Assembly: GCA_003662305.1 (NCBI GenBank)
Contig: QMXU01000005.1
Span: forward strand, 1-18,377
Direction of reading: 5' to 3'
Source: Candidatus Hecatellales archaeon
GTDB lineage: Archaea; Thermoproteota; Bathyarchaeia; Hecatellales; Hecatellaceae
DNA: 18,377 nt
Each line of letters begins with the position of its first letter. Position 1 is the stretch's first letter. A program made the position numbers and the translations under genes. Of the stretch, positions 1 to 7,312 are shown piece by piece. The notes under the pieces are model-generated. The model saw nothing but the letters and a program-made list of their open reading frames with translations. It had not been told where the DNA came from and ran no database searches.

Positions 1-731
1 CCGTCGATGCAGGTGAGCTTCATCTCCCCGTCAACCAGAACCCGGCATGAGCCGCACATGCCTGTGCCGTCCACCATTATCTGCCTCACGGTAACGTAGG
101 TAGGTATCCCGTAGGGTTTGGTCAGGTTGGCGAGGTCCCGAAGTTTGGCGATGTCTCCCCCGGCAAAAACAATGTCAACTCTTCCCTTATCCAGCAGCTT
201 CCTCAACACGTCTAGGTAGTGTCCTTCCAGCCCGTAGGAGCCATCTAGGGTCGTCAGGTAGTATTCGTGGCAAACAGATTCGGCAAGCACGTCTCTCGGG
301 TAAACCTCGTTTTTGTTGGGGAAGCTTTGGATGGAAATAACGTGGTTTCCGTCGATAGTACTTAAACTTTTAGTCATCCCATAGTTTTCAGCATGCCCGC
401 AAACTAGGTCTGAAGCGAGAACTATGTTTCCATACCTTTTAAGCTCTGCAGGGTTTCCAAGAGGACCTATTACATGGTCGATGCAGTCTCCCACCTGGTA
501 TTTCTCGTAAAGCTCAATTGAGGTTTTGCCCAGCTTCTTGATGAACATTGAAATTCTTCCGTCCTCTGCCTTTTGCACTGACATGGGCACTCTTTCGCCG
601 TTGGGGTGGAGAAGCAGAATTACGAAGTTTCCAGGTTTCCATCTCTCAGCTATATGGCGTGTTTCCACTTCGATTAGGTAGTCCTCAGAGTTCAGGTCTC
701 TCTTATCTGTGATTTTAAATTCCACGCTCAT
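1..731 (-). CDS. NfnA/SudB-like FAD and [2Fe-2S] oxidoreductase subunit (3' end cut by window)
   Basis: My translation of the minus strand gives about 243 residues from ATG at 731; the gene runs off the left edge. It resembles the small subunit of NADH-dependent ferredoxin:NADP oxidoreductase and sulfide dehydrogenase (NfnA/SudB, related to PyrK). These cytoplasmic proteins carry an FAD/NAD module followed by a [2Fe-2S] site. Visible signs are an FAD-domain strand RVPMSV near residue 47, IGPLGNP near 90, and the cluster motif DGTGMCGSC near 220-228 followed by LTC. In characterised NfnA the cluster is held by three Cys and one Asp, and all four positions are present here. Odd point: the glycine-rich NAD(P) loop expected after IVLA reads SDLVCGHAEN, so nucleotide binding may be altered. 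The large GltD-like subunit would normally be next to it and lies outside the window if present. Confidence 0.8.
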   Translation of the reverse strand, partial: MSVEFKITDKRDLNSEDYLIEVETRHIAERWKPGNFVILLLHPNGERVPMSVQKAEDGRISMFIKKLGKTSIELYEKYQVGDCIDHVIGPLGNPAELKRYGNIVLASDLVCGHAENYGMTKSLSTIDGNHVISIQSFPNKNEVYPRDVLAESVCHEYYLTTLDGSYGLEGHYLDVLRKLLDKGRVDIVFAGGDIAKLRDLANLTKPYGIPTYVTVRQIMVDGTGMCGSCRVLVDGEMKLTCID

Positions 732-742
732 CCACCTATTTT

Positions 743-756
743 TGTGCTTAAGCACA
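743..756. promoter_or_regulatory. Perfect 14-bp palindrome, operator candidate for the NfnA-like gene
   Basis: TGTGCTTAAGCACA is self-complementary over its whole length and ends 12 nt before the ATG at 731. It sits about where transcription should begin if the TATA-like element at 774-784 is used. A repressor site is an inference from position and symmetry. Confidence 0.45.
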
Positions 757-773
757 GAAACTGTCATCTAACG

Positions 774-784
774 TATAAGTTTTT
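774..784 (-). promoter_or_regulatory. Archaeal TATA box for the NfnA-like gene
   Basis: On the minus strand this reads AAAAACTTATA. Its centre is about 25 nt upstream of the palindrome at 743-756, the usual spacing between an archaeal TATA box and the transcription start. Confidence 0.4.
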
Positions 785-904
785 ACTCAGAAAAGCTTTC
801 CAAAAAGTGCGGATTCCAACGGTTATTCCGCCATTAACCTGTAAGCTCCCCAAGGTAGACGGAAGGCATATCATGGGGTTCACCCCTTTAACATTCCGGT
901 AAGA

Positions 905-2197
905 GTGCAAGGGCTTAAAGACCTTGAATGGTTCAGCTGGAAGCTCTCAAAGCTAGCTGAAACCATAAAAGTTAAGGTTCCAAGCTACGGCTCCCTATGC
1001 CTGTCCTGCAAAGCCGGAAAAATGCTCTGCGGTAAGCCGAAGTGCCCGCTGCTTCTAAAAGCTGAAATGATGCTTAGAAGCCCTGTTTTTAAGGCCTCTG
1101 AAAGGCTTGAAGGCTCTTCTCCGCCAGGAGTCTTCGTGGGAAGGCTAGGCTACCCGAAAGTGTACCTTGGCCCCCTTATACCCCCCTTCCACGGCGACAC
1201 CGCCATTCTCGACTTCCCAGAGAAATGGCTGGGTAAAAGCCTTGAGGAGATAGTAAGCCTCAGATACTCGCTTGTCAGAGGTCTGGCAAAGGTTAGAGTT
1301 GACATGCCTACGAAGGGCGGCAGGCTTCTGGAGCGGCTCCACGAGATGATGCTTTCCAGCAGGCCTGTTGACGCTGAAGCCGAGTTCGCAAGGAAGCCCA
1401 GGGGCTCCCTCCTGCTCAGCGATGAAAGCCAGCCCTTCGGTCCCTCAGCACCCTTAAGGGAGCTCAGGGTTTCCCCAAGAACAGCGGACAGGCACCTGGA
1501 AAAATGCTACTGCGACTGGGACCTGAAGGCTTGGGACGCTGTTTTAAGCCTTTACAGGCTTGGTCTCCCCCTTTCACGTCTTCAAAAGGCTTTCAGCCTT
1601 GGAATGTTCGGGGAGAAAAGGTTTAGGAGGCTTGTTCCAACCCGCTGGAGCATTACAGCCGTAGACAGCATGGTCAGCCTGAACCTCATAGGCGAAATCA
1701 AAAGGTTTCCTCCGATAAACGAGTACCGGGTTTACAGTTTCAGGCATCTTGACAACCTTTTCGCTGCACTCTTCTCTCCGGAGGCTTGGTGCTTCGAGTG
1801 GATTGAAGCCTGGTTTTCAGGGACGGTTTGGAATCCCGCTGGAGAGCAGGCTGAGTTCATGGGCGACTATGAAGGTTATAAGGGCAGAAGCACCTACCCG
1901 GAGGTTGGAGGCTGCTATTTCTCAGCCAGGCTGGCTGCCGCTGAAGCCTTAAAGGCTGAACGCAGGCAGGCTGGAGTTTTAATTTTAAGGGAAATCCACG
2001 GAGGCTACCTGCTTCCAGTAGGCGTGTGGAACGTTAGAGAAAGCGTCCGCCAAATGTTAAAGCAGCCTCCCGAGAAACACTCCAACCTTAAGGAGGCCTT
2101 GGAGGGCTTAGCGGGAAAGCTGACCATCCCGCTGAAGAAATGGCTTGAGAAAAGCGTTCTCATGAAGCTGCTTCTCTACCAGAGGAAGCTTGCCTAA
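905..2197 (+). CDS. nre: Nre family DNA repair protein
   Basis: The 430-residue product matches the archaeal Nre family (Nre_N plus Nre_C domains), soluble proteins linked to the DNA damage response in Haloferax. Near the N terminus it has the family's Cys cluster, LCLSC at 31-35 and CGKPKCP at 42-48, a likely zinc site. Conserved-looking blocks GVFVGRLGYPKVYLGPL (near residues 75-91), the RVSPRTADRH stretch, and a C-terminal domain with GGCYFSAR and LREIHGGY follow. Length is typical of the family. Translation starts at GTG 905; no other in-frame start is close. Some Nre proteins end in a PCNA-binding (PIP) peptide; the C terminus here, YQRKLA, is not a convincing one. The gene converges with the radical SAM gene, with only 4 nt between the two stop codons. 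Confidence 0.88.
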   Translation: MQGLKDLEWFSWKLSKLAETIKVKVPSYGSLCLSCKAGKMLCGKPKCPLLLKAEMMLRSPVFKASERLEGSSPPGVFVGRLGYPKVYLGPLIPPFHGDTAILDFPEKWLGKSLEEIVSLRYSLVRGLAKVRVDMPTKGGRLLERLHEMMLSSRPVDAEAEFARKPRGSLLLSDESQPFGPSAPLRELRVSPRTADRHLEKCYCDWDLKAWDAVLSLYRLGLPLSRLQKAFSLGMFGEKRFRRLVPTRWSITAVDSMVSLNLIGEIKRFPPINEYRVYSFRHLDNLFAALFSPEAWCFEWIEAWFSGTVWNPAGEQAEFMGDYEGYKGRSTYPEVGGCYFSARLAAAEALKAERRQAGVLILREIHGGYLLPVGVWNVRESVRQMLKQPPEKHSNLKEALEGLAGKLTIPLKKWLEKSVLMKLLLYQRKLA

Positions 2198-2201
2198 ATC
2201 G

Positions 2202-3035
2202 TTAGGTGTGCTCCCCTTTACGGAAGTGTCCGAAGGCAGCCTGGCACTTAACATTTCTCTCCCGGCATAATTTCTCCACCGTTTCAGAGATTCTCTTCCA
2301 GTAAGAGAAGGAAGGCTGAAGGACATGTGGCAAATCCTCCAAGAGTTCAGGCTTCTCCCTCCGGAAGAGCTCTTCAAGAGGCCTGAGGATTTCTCTTCTA
2401 AGGTTGAGTTTATCGTAGAGAAGCAGGCTTCCAGTTTTCTCTGCAACTCTGACTATCCGCTCAAAGTTTTCTATCCCGTCGTTGACTCCAGGTATGATGG
2501 GCCCCAGAAAAATCCAGGTTTCCACCTTCCGGCTGGAAAACTCCTCCACGATTTGAACCCTAGCTTCAGGAGGGGAAGCCCTAGGTTCAAGTCTCCCAGC
2601 TAACTCTCTGTCCAGCGTCGTTATGGTTACGCCCACATCGAAGTTTTCAGGCTTTATCAGGTCTGCATCCCTCAAAATAAGTGCAGACTTGGTTTGAAGG
2701 GAAACCGGGAAACCGTGGGAAACTAGGATTTCAAGGCATCTGCGTGTGAGGTGAAGTTTACCTTCAAAGGGCTGGTAGGAGTCCGTGAGAACTCCTACCC
2801 CTACAACCCCCCTCTTTTTACGTGGCAGCTCTACGCGAAGCCTTTCCAAGAGGTTACGTTTAGCCCAAACAAAGCTTCCCCACCTCTCAGCCAGCCTCCT
2901 ATCCCTGAGAAAACTCCGCGAATAACAGTAAACGCAGCCATGCTCGCATCCAACGTAGGGGTTAATAGAGTAGTCCAGGCCGGGAAGCCTGCTCACCGAA
3001 AGAGCCGACCTGCAAACGACAAATCTATGCTTCAC
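2202..3035 (-). CDS. Radical SAM protein, spore photoproduct lyase-like (SplB family)
   Basis: This is a radical SAM enzyme of the SplB-like family (COG1533). The sequence SALSVSRLPGLDYSINPYVGC leads into the cluster motif CEHGCVYCY (CxxxCxxC), which would bind the 4Fe-4S cluster that cleaves S-adenosylmethionine. Later blocks VGVLTDSYQP, LQTKSALILRD and TWIFLGPIIPGVND fit the TIM-barrel fold. The substrate is unknown; true spore photoproduct lyases repair thymine dimers, but most archaeal relatives are uncharacterised. I prefer GTG at 3035 as the start because it gives the usual N terminus and overlaps the stop codon of the small upstream ORF as GTGA; a TTG at 3059 is the longer alternative, but a GGAGGG directly follows it rather than preceding it. 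It is tail to tail with nre. Confidence 0.85.
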   Translation of the reverse strand: MKHRFVVCRSALSVSRLPGLDYSINPYVGCEHGCVYCYSRSFLRDRRLAERWGSFVWAKRNLLERLRVELPRKKRGVVGVGVLTDSYQPFEGKLHLTRRCLEILVSHGFPVSLQTKSALILRDADLIKPENFDVGVTITTLDRELAGRLEPRASPPEARVQIVEEFSSRKVETWIFLGPIIPGVNDGIENFERIVRVAEKTGSLLLYDKLNLRREILRPLEELFRREKPELLEDLPHVLQPSFSYWKRISETVEKLCRERNVKCQAAFGHFRKGEHT

Positions 3036-3160
3036 ATCAGCCAGAGGGGGTCCCTCCAAATTAAACCTGGAAGACTAAACTTGAAAACAGGGCAGACGAT
3101 GCAGGGAAGCCCGCAGACACCAATTAACGCTGGAGGAATGAGGCGGCTCAAATCTTCCAT
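3032..3160 (-). CDS. Possible 42-residue Cys-rich small protein upstream of the SplB-like gene
   Basis: An ATG at 3160 opens a 42-codon frame that ends in TGA at 3032-3034, overlapping the GTG start proposed for the SplB-like gene (GTGA). The peptide begins MEDLSRLIPPALIGVCGLPC and holds Cys at 16, 20 and 23, followed by Pro. This pattern resembles the N terminus of DUF3795-type Cys-rich proteins, but the remainder of such a protein is absent. A TATA-like GTTTTATTTAGG lies about 30 nt upstream, so the transcript could start only a few bases before the ATG. It could be a genuine microprotein coupled to its neighbour, or the stub of a truncated gene. Confidence 0.35.
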   Translation of the reverse strand: MEDLSRLIPPALIGVCGLPCIVCPVFKFSLPGLIWRDPLWLM

Positions 3161-3185
3161 CACCCGATAAATTAACAGGCTTGCC

Positions 3186-3197
3186 CTAAATAAAACT
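3186..3197 (-). promoter_or_regulatory. TATA-like element for the small ORF and SplB-like gene
   Basis: On the minus strand it reads roughly GTTTTATTTAGG, centred about 26 nt from a start point just ahead of the ATG at 3160. This would give a nearly leaderless transcript covering the 42-codon ORF and the radical SAM gene. Confidence 0.3.
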
Positions 3198-3230
3198 CTT
3201 TAAAGAATCCTCTTTCATGTTTCTGGCCTG

Positions 3231-3256
3231 CCGGGAGAAAGGTCTTCCCCGGGGAA
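3231..3256 (+). promoter_or_regulatory. G+C-rich hairpin/palindrome upstream of rps12
   Basis: CCGGG at 3231-3235 can pair with CCCGG at 3248-3252, extended by AGA with TCT around an AAGG loop. The overlapping TTCCCCGGGGAA at 3245-3256 is itself a perfect palindrome, so two structures compete. It lies 70-95 nt before the S12 start in otherwise A+T-rich DNA. Whether it is in the transcribed leader depends on which TATA element is used (near 3196-3205 or near 3276-3284). Confidence 0.3.
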
Positions 3257-3325
3257 AAACTCAAATAACTCCTAGCCGTTTATTCTGAAACGCTGAGAAA
3301 CCTTAACCCAAGGGGAAAGCAGCCT

Positions 3326-3751
3326 ATGCCCGGAGAGTTTGCAGCAAGAAACCTGCTTAAGAGGAGGCAGCGGTTCAGGTGGAGCGACCGCTACTATAAA
3401 CGTAGAATGCTTGGTTTAGACGTTAAGGCTGACCCTCTTGAAGGCGCCCCCATGGGTAAGGGTATAGTGCTGGAGAAGGTTGGCATCGAAAGCAGGCAGC
3501 CTAACAGTGCAGTTCGTAAATGCGTTAGAGTTCAGCTGATAAAGAACGGGAAGGTTGTCTCAGCCTTCTGCCCCAGGGACGGCGCCCTAAACTTCATAGA
3601 CGAGCATGACGAGGTTCTAATCGCGGGGATAGGCGGACCTATGGGTAAAGCCTACGGGGACCTGCCAGGCGTACGCTACCAAGTCCTAGCCGTAAACGGG
3701 GTCTCACTGAGGGAGCTTTTGAAAGGTAAAAAGCAGAAGCCAACCAGGTAA
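3326..3751 (+). CDS. rps12: Small ribosomal subunit protein S12 (uS12)
   Basis: The 141-residue product is archaeal-type S12, the decoding-centre protein of the 30S subunit. It has the signature [13 protein letters not shown] from residue 59, the [10 protein letters not shown] block near 92-101, and the loop [12 protein letters not shown] at 114-125. Basic N and C termini match the family and the length is normal. The ATG at 3326 gives the expected [12 protein letters not shown] terminus. In most archaea S12 is followed directly by S7 and an elongation factor. Here a surface-protein gene follows and S7 is on the opposite strand, so the classical str order is broken. Confidence 0.97.
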   Translation: MPGEFAARNLLKRRQRFRWSDRYYKRRMLGLDVKADPLEGAPMGKGIVLEKVGIESRQPNSAVRKCVRVQLIKNGKVVSAFCPRDGALNFIDEHDEVLIAGIGGPMGKAYGDLPGVRYQVLAVNGVSLRELLKGKKQKPTR

Positions 3752-3766
3752 GCCTAAATCCATCCT

Positions 3767-3775
3767 GTTTAAACC
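3767..3775 (+). promoter_or_regulatory. TATA-like element for the CAP-domain gene
   Basis: GTTTAAACC in the 47-nt gap after rps12 is centred about 28 nt before the TTG at 3799. This spacing predicts a leaderless transcript, and so a transcription unit separate from S12. Confidence 0.4.
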
Positions 3776-3798
3776 TTAAAGGCTTTGAAGGGTTTAAT

Positions 3799-4884
3799 TT
3801 GAGTTTGAAAACTGCTCTGTCGCTTATAGCTGTCATGCTGGTGGCAGGCTTAGGAGGCTTATTTTACGGGGTCAGCCAGGCTCAAACCGTCACAGAGTTC
3901 AAAGTTGAAACGGTATCCCTCACCGAGGTGGCCACTCTAACCGAAACCGTCACCCTAACAGAAACATATACTAAGACCGAGGTTCCCCCGCCTGAAACCA
4001 GAACCCTAACGGAAACAGTAACCTTCACGCCTCCAGCCCAAACCGTAACAGTAACAAAAACCCTGATACCGGCTTCAACCCGGCAGGAACTCGTAGACTT
4101 CGCTCTTGAACTCATAAACGAGGACAGGGCTAACCACGGGCTTCCCCCCGTCAAGCTTGGAAGCAACCCTGCAGCTCAAAAGCACGCGGAGGAAATGCTT
4201 GAAAATGACTACCTCTCCCACTGGAATCTCGCCGGAATGAAACCCTACATGCGGTATACACTGGAAGGCGGAGAGGGGGCTGTCTTCGAAAATGTAGCCT
4301 ACTCAGGCCACTGGTCTGAAAAGTTTTCCGCCAAGGAGATAATAGCAAGGCTGGAATACGGGATGATGTACGAGGATGAAGAGTTCAACTGGGGCCACAG
4401 AAACAATATTCTGAGTAAATGGCATAACAAGGTGAACATCGGCCTAGCCTACAACGATTACACGCTCACCATAGTCCAAGACTTCGAACGCGACTACATA
4501 GAGTGGGAAGAACCGGTTAAATACGACGGCGGAACGCTTTCCATGAAAGGTAAAACAGCCCTTGGAGAACCCTACATGATATCGCTCTACTACGACTCTC
4601 CGCCGGCACCTCTCACAAGGGGGCAGCTGCTGAATCCCCCCTACGACAAGTCTTACTCCATGGGTGAAGAGGTAGGCTGCATAATCCCGGAAGGCTACGC
4701 GGCTGAGTCCAGTTACGTTAACGCTTCAATCTGGAAGACATCTCCCTCCGGAGAATTCGAGATAACCGCCGACATAACGCCTCTGCTAAGCCGTGGAGAC
4801 GGCGTTTACACGCTGGTTTTATGGGCTGAAGTGAACGGAGAATACGTGGAACTTACCACCCACTCCCTTTTCATAAAGGAATAA
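3799..4884 (+). CDS. Secreted CAP/SCP-domain protein with Thr/Glu-rich stalk
   Basis: The 361-residue protein starts with a hydrophobic signal or anchor segment (about residues 4-27). A low-complexity stalk at about 30-90 follows, built from short TLTETVT-like repeats with a Pro-rich break, and then a CAP domain (cysteine-rich secretory protein/SCP superfamily, about 95-232). Expected cavity residues are visible: His141 in YLSHW, Glu164 in FENVA, and His200 in WGHRNNIL, followed by VNIGLAY. A C-terminal beta-rich domain covers about 235-361. CAP proteins in bacteria and archaea are extracellular; their activity is mostly unknown. Ser/Thr-rich stalks like this are common in archaeal surface proteins and are often glycosylated. 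TTG at 3799 is chosen because it gives the signal segment directly. Its place between S12 and S7 is unusual. Confidence 0.85.
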   Translation: MSLKTALSLIAVMLVAGLGGLFYGVSQAQTVTEFKVETVSLTEVATLTETVTLTETYTKTEVPPPETRTLTETVTFTPPAQTVTVTKTLIPASTRQELVDFALELINEDRANHGLPPVKLGSNPAAQKHAEEMLENDYLSHWNLAGMKPYMRYTLEGGEGAVFENVAYSGHWSEKFSAKEIIARLEYGMMYEDEEFNWGHRNNILSKWHNKVNIGLAYNDYTLTIVQDFERDYIEWEEPVKYDGGTLSMKGKTALGEPYMISLYYDSPPAPLTRGQLLNPPYDKSYSMGEEVGCIIPEGYAAESSYVNASIWKTSPSGEFEITADITPLLSRGDGVYTLVLWAEVNGEYVELTTHSLFIKE

Positions 4885-4903
4885 AAGGCAGGCTTGGAGG
4901 TCT

Positions 4904-5497
4904 TTACCTGGAAGACAGGGCTATCCGCTCCTGCTCGTCCCGCTTGGAAACGGCGTAGCTTCTGTTGTCCCTGCTCGCCGCCATGATGATCTCGTCGGCT
5001 AGGCACTCGTCTATGGTTTTAAAGTTGTTGAAGGTTGCCTTTCTCGCGCCTTCAGCTATCCATCTTAGGGCTAGGTCGACACGTCGTTGAGGAGCCATGT
5101 CTACGGCTACGTGGTAAACGATTCCACCGTAGCTTATCCGTGTCGTATCTTCGCAGGGGGCTGCGTTTTCAATAGCCTTAACCAAGACCTGTATAGGGTT
5201 CTGGCCGGTTTTCAGGTGGACGATTTCCAGGGCGTTCCTTAGGATTTGAATTGCCCTCGCCTTTTTTCCAGCGTTTTTACCTGGCTTCATCAGCTGGTTT
5301 ACAAGTCTTTCAACGATGTTCACTTCAGACTTTTTGAAGCGTTGGTGTTCGTGGCGTCCTCCTGAGTGGGGTATGAAAACGGGTTTAAGGCTGATATACT
5401 TGGCAAGTCCAGGGTCCTCTACTTTAACCTCTTTGAAATCCCATTTTCCAAACAGTTTTATTTCCGGCTCCTTCAGCTTCTCGCTCAAGCCTTGCAC
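4904..5497 (-). CDS. rps7: Small ribosomal subunit protein S7 (uS7)
   Basis: The product is archaeal S7, which nucleates assembly of the 30S head and contacts the E site. Blocks [55 protein letters not shown] and the tail [21 protein letters not shown] with C-terminal SSR are typical. The open frame continues to 5752 but that part runs through the promoter and start of the EF-1 alpha gene and looks non-coding. GTG at 5497 gives 197 residues, normal for archaea, and starts about 18 nt after the transcription start predicted from the TATA element at 5535-5547. S7 is divergent from EF-1 alpha and convergent with the CAP gene, whereas in most archaea it is co-directional with S12. Confidence 0.95.
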   Translation of the reverse strand: MQGLSEKLKEPEIKLFGKWDFKEVKVEDPGLAKYISLKPVFIPHSGGRHEHQRFKKSEVNIVERLVNQLMKPGKNAGKKARAIQILRNALEIVHLKTGQNPIQVLVKAIENAAPCEDTTRISYGGIVYHVAVDMAPQRRVDLALRWIAEGARKATFNNFKTIDECLADEIIMAASRDNRSYAVSKRDEQERIALSSR

Positions 5498-5534
5498 CTG
5501 AGCCTTCCCGGGCTTCCTAAAAAGAATTGGAGAG

Positions 5535-5547
5535 GGTAAATTTAAGT
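5535..5547 (-). promoter_or_regulatory. TATA box for rps7
   Basis: On the minus strand it reads ACTTAAATTTACC, about 40 nt upstream of the S7 GTG at 5497. It lies within 40 nt of the EF-1 alpha TATA box on the other strand, so the two promoters share one compact intergenic region. Confidence 0.5.
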
Positions 5548-5573
5548 ATTTGGGGTTTAGGCTTCTCCGAAAA

Positions 5574-5582
5574 CTTTTATAT
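5574..5582 (+). promoter_or_regulatory. TATA box for the EF-1 alpha/S10 operon
   Basis: CTTTTATAT is a strong archaeal box A. Transcription should start about 25 nt downstream, near 5602-5606, leaving a leader of about 60 nt before the ATG at 5664. Confidence 0.55.
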
Positions 5583-5603
5583 GGTGTAGTAATATCTATG
5601 AGA

Positions 5604-5657
5604 ATGCTCTCAAAAAGTAAAATTGAAAGTCTAGAAGGTTGCATGTTGGAGGAGTGA
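5604..5657 (+). CDS. Possible leader peptide ahead of EF-1 alpha
   Basis: An ATG at 5604 lies at the predicted transcription start and opens a 17-codon frame ([17 protein letters not shown]) that ends in TGA at 5655-5657. Its last codons overlap the Shine-Dalgarno GGAGGAG (5648-5654) of the EF-1 alpha gene, 6 nt before that gene's ATG. Translation of this leader would necessarily affect EF-1 alpha initiation. It may also be chance. Confidence 0.22.
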   Translation: MLSKSKIESLEGCMLEE

Positions 5658-5663
5658 AAGGTA

Positions 5664-6962
5664 ATGCCTGAGAAAGCACACCTGAACCTGGTGGTAGTCG
5701 GACATGTAGACCACGGCAAGTCCACGTGCATGGGCCACATCCTATACCTCACAGGCGCCGTAACCGACAGGGAAATCCAGTCCTACGCCCAGGAGTCAGA
5801 GAAGCTTGGCAGAGGAGACACCTTCAAGTTCGCCTGGATCATGGACAAGCTTAAGGAGGAAAGAGAGCGAGGCCTAACCATAGACCTAGCCTACTGGAAA
5901 TTCGAAACCGACAAGTACTTCTTCACCATCATCGACGCTCCAGGCCACAGAGACTTCATCAAAAACATGATTACAGGGGCCAGCCAAGCTGACTGCGCTC
6001 TCCTCGTGGTTTCAGCCAAGAAGGGAGAATTCGAAGTTGGAATATCTCCCGGAGGCCAGACCAGGGAGCATGCTTTCCTGCTTAGGACGTTGGGTGTAGG
6101 GCAGATGGTTGCAGCGGTAAACAAGATGGACGATCCCTCCGTGAACTGGAGCCAGGAAAGGTTTGAGGAGTGCAGGAAGGAGGTTGAAAACCTTCTCAAG
6201 GTCATAGGCTTCAAGGTTGGCAAGGTTCCCATTGTCCCTGTGTCCGCTTGGACCGGTGACAACCTGCTTAAGCCCAGCGAGAAGATGAGCTGGTGGAAGG
6301 GTCCTACCCTGCTTCAAGCCTTGGACACCTTCGAGGTTCCGCCTAAGCCCATAGACAAGCCTCTGAGGGTTCCCGTCCAAGACGTGTACACGATTACCGG
6401 TGTTGGCACTGTCCCTGTTGGAAGGGTTGAAACAGGAGTTCTCAAGGAGGGCGACACCATCGTCTTCATGCCTCCAGGAGTCACCGGCGAAGTTAAAAGT
6501 ATCGAAACCCACCATCAAAGGATTCCTAAGGCTGAGCCCGGCGACAACATCGGATTCAACGTCAGAGGAGTGTCTAAAACGGATATTCGCAGGGGAGATG
6601 TTGCCGGCCATCCAGACAGCCCGCCAACCGTGGTGAAAGAGTTCATCGGGCAGATAATCGTGATATTCCATCCAACCTCCATAGCTCAAGGCTACATGCC
6701 CGTGCTTCACGCCCACACAGCCCAGATAGCGGTGAAATTCTCCGAGCTTATGCAGAAGATTAACCCGCGGACCGGTGAAGTTATCGAGCAGAATCCAAGC
6801 TTCCTCAAAACTGGGGACAGCGCCGTGGTCAAGTTTGAGCCTGCAAGACCCATAGTGCTTGAGCATTACGCCGAGCTTCCGCAGCTCGGAAGGTTCGCCA
6901 TCCGAGACATGGGCACAACCATCGCCGCTGGCGTGGTTAAAGAGATAACCCAGAAAGGCTGA
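5664..6962 (+). CDS. tuf: Translation elongation factor EF-1 alpha (aEF1A)
   Basis: The 432-residue GTPase delivers aminoacyl-tRNA to the ribosomal A site. G1 GHVDHGKS is at 13-20, the switch I region ERGLTID near 68-74, G3 DAPGH at 91-95, G4 NKMD at 153-156 and G5 SAW at 194-196. Two beta-barrel domains follow, with the usual [18 protein letters not shown] and GQIIVIFHP blocks. Residues 121-131 ([11 protein letters not shown]) just before QTREH are the 11-residue version of a known insertion that separates TACK/Asgard archaea and eukaryotes from most Euryarchaeota. A GGAGGAG Shine-Dalgarno supports ATG 5664. S10 follows after 27 nt and is probably co-transcribed. Confidence 0.97.
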   Translation: MPEKAHLNLVVVGHVDHGKSTCMGHILYLTGAVTDREIQSYAQESEKLGRGDTFKFAWIMDKLKEERERGLTIDLAYWKFETDKYFFTIIDAPGHRDFIKNMITGASQADCALLVVSAKKGEFEVGISPGGQTREHAFLLRTLGVGQMVAAVNKMDDPSVNWSQERFEECRKEVENLLKVIGFKVGKVPIVPVSAWTGDNLLKPSEKMSWWKGPTLLQALDTFEVPPKPIDKPLRVPVQDVYTITGVGTVPVGRVETGVLKEGDTIVFMPPGVTGEVKSIETHHQRIPKAEPGDNIGFNVRGVSKTDIRRGDVAGHPDSPPTVVKEFIGQIIVIFHPTSIAQGYMPVLHAHTAQIAVKFSELMQKINPRTGEVIEQNPSFLKTGDSAVVKFEPARPIVLEHYAELPQLGRFAIRDMGTTIAAGVVKEITQKG

Positions 6963-6989
6963 GGAAGCCTAGGCGGGTAAGGGGAAGCC

Positions 6990-7298
6990 ATGGTTCAAAA
7001 GGCAAGAATCCGGCTTACAAGCATAAACCATGAAAAGCTTGACAGGGTATGCCGTGAGATAAAGGAAATCTCAGACAAGGTTGGAGTCAAGGTTTCAGGC
7101 CCTATACCGCTTCCCACCCGCCGCATAATGATTCCCACCAGAAAAAGCCCCTGCGGTGAAGGAACCAACACGTGGGACCGATGGGAGCTTCGAATCCACA
7201 AGCGGCTGATAGAGATTGAAGCCAACGAAAGGCTTATGAAGCGTATAATGCGGATTCACGTGCCTGACGATGTTTATATAGAGATAAGTCTTGTGTAG
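6990..7298 (+). CDS. rps10: Small ribosomal subunit protein S10 (uS10)
   Basis: The 102-residue product is S10 of the 30S head. It shows [17 protein letters not shown] at the start, the loop GPIPLPTRR near 37-45, [21 protein letters not shown] near 53-71, and a C-terminal [13 protein letters not shown]. Length is normal for archaea. ATG at 6990 is preceded by AAGGGGAAG. It is the second gene of the EF-1 alpha operon, the usual archaeal arrangement, and is convergent with the PadR-type gene. Confidence 0.97.
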   Translation: MVQKARIRLTSINHEKLDRVCREIKEISDKVGVKVSGPIPLPTRRIMIPTRKSPCGEGTNTWDRWELRIHKRLIEIEANERLMKRIMRIHVPDDVYIEISLV

Positions 7299-7312
7299 TC
7301 TTTTAAGGCCGG

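Noticed and set aside
2751..3170. Plus-strand 139-codon frame opposite the SplB-like gene
   Set aside because: Antisense to the radical SAM gene and without recognisable features.
5498..5752. Long N-terminal extension of S7 (frame open to an ATG at 5752)
   Set aside because: It runs through both promoters and the first codons of EF-1 alpha and would add 85 residues not seen in S7; GTG 5497 gives the normal length.
6012..6866. Long minus-strand frame inside EF-1 alpha
   Set aside because: It is antisense to a highly conserved gene, has no recognisable domain, and is explained by codon bias.
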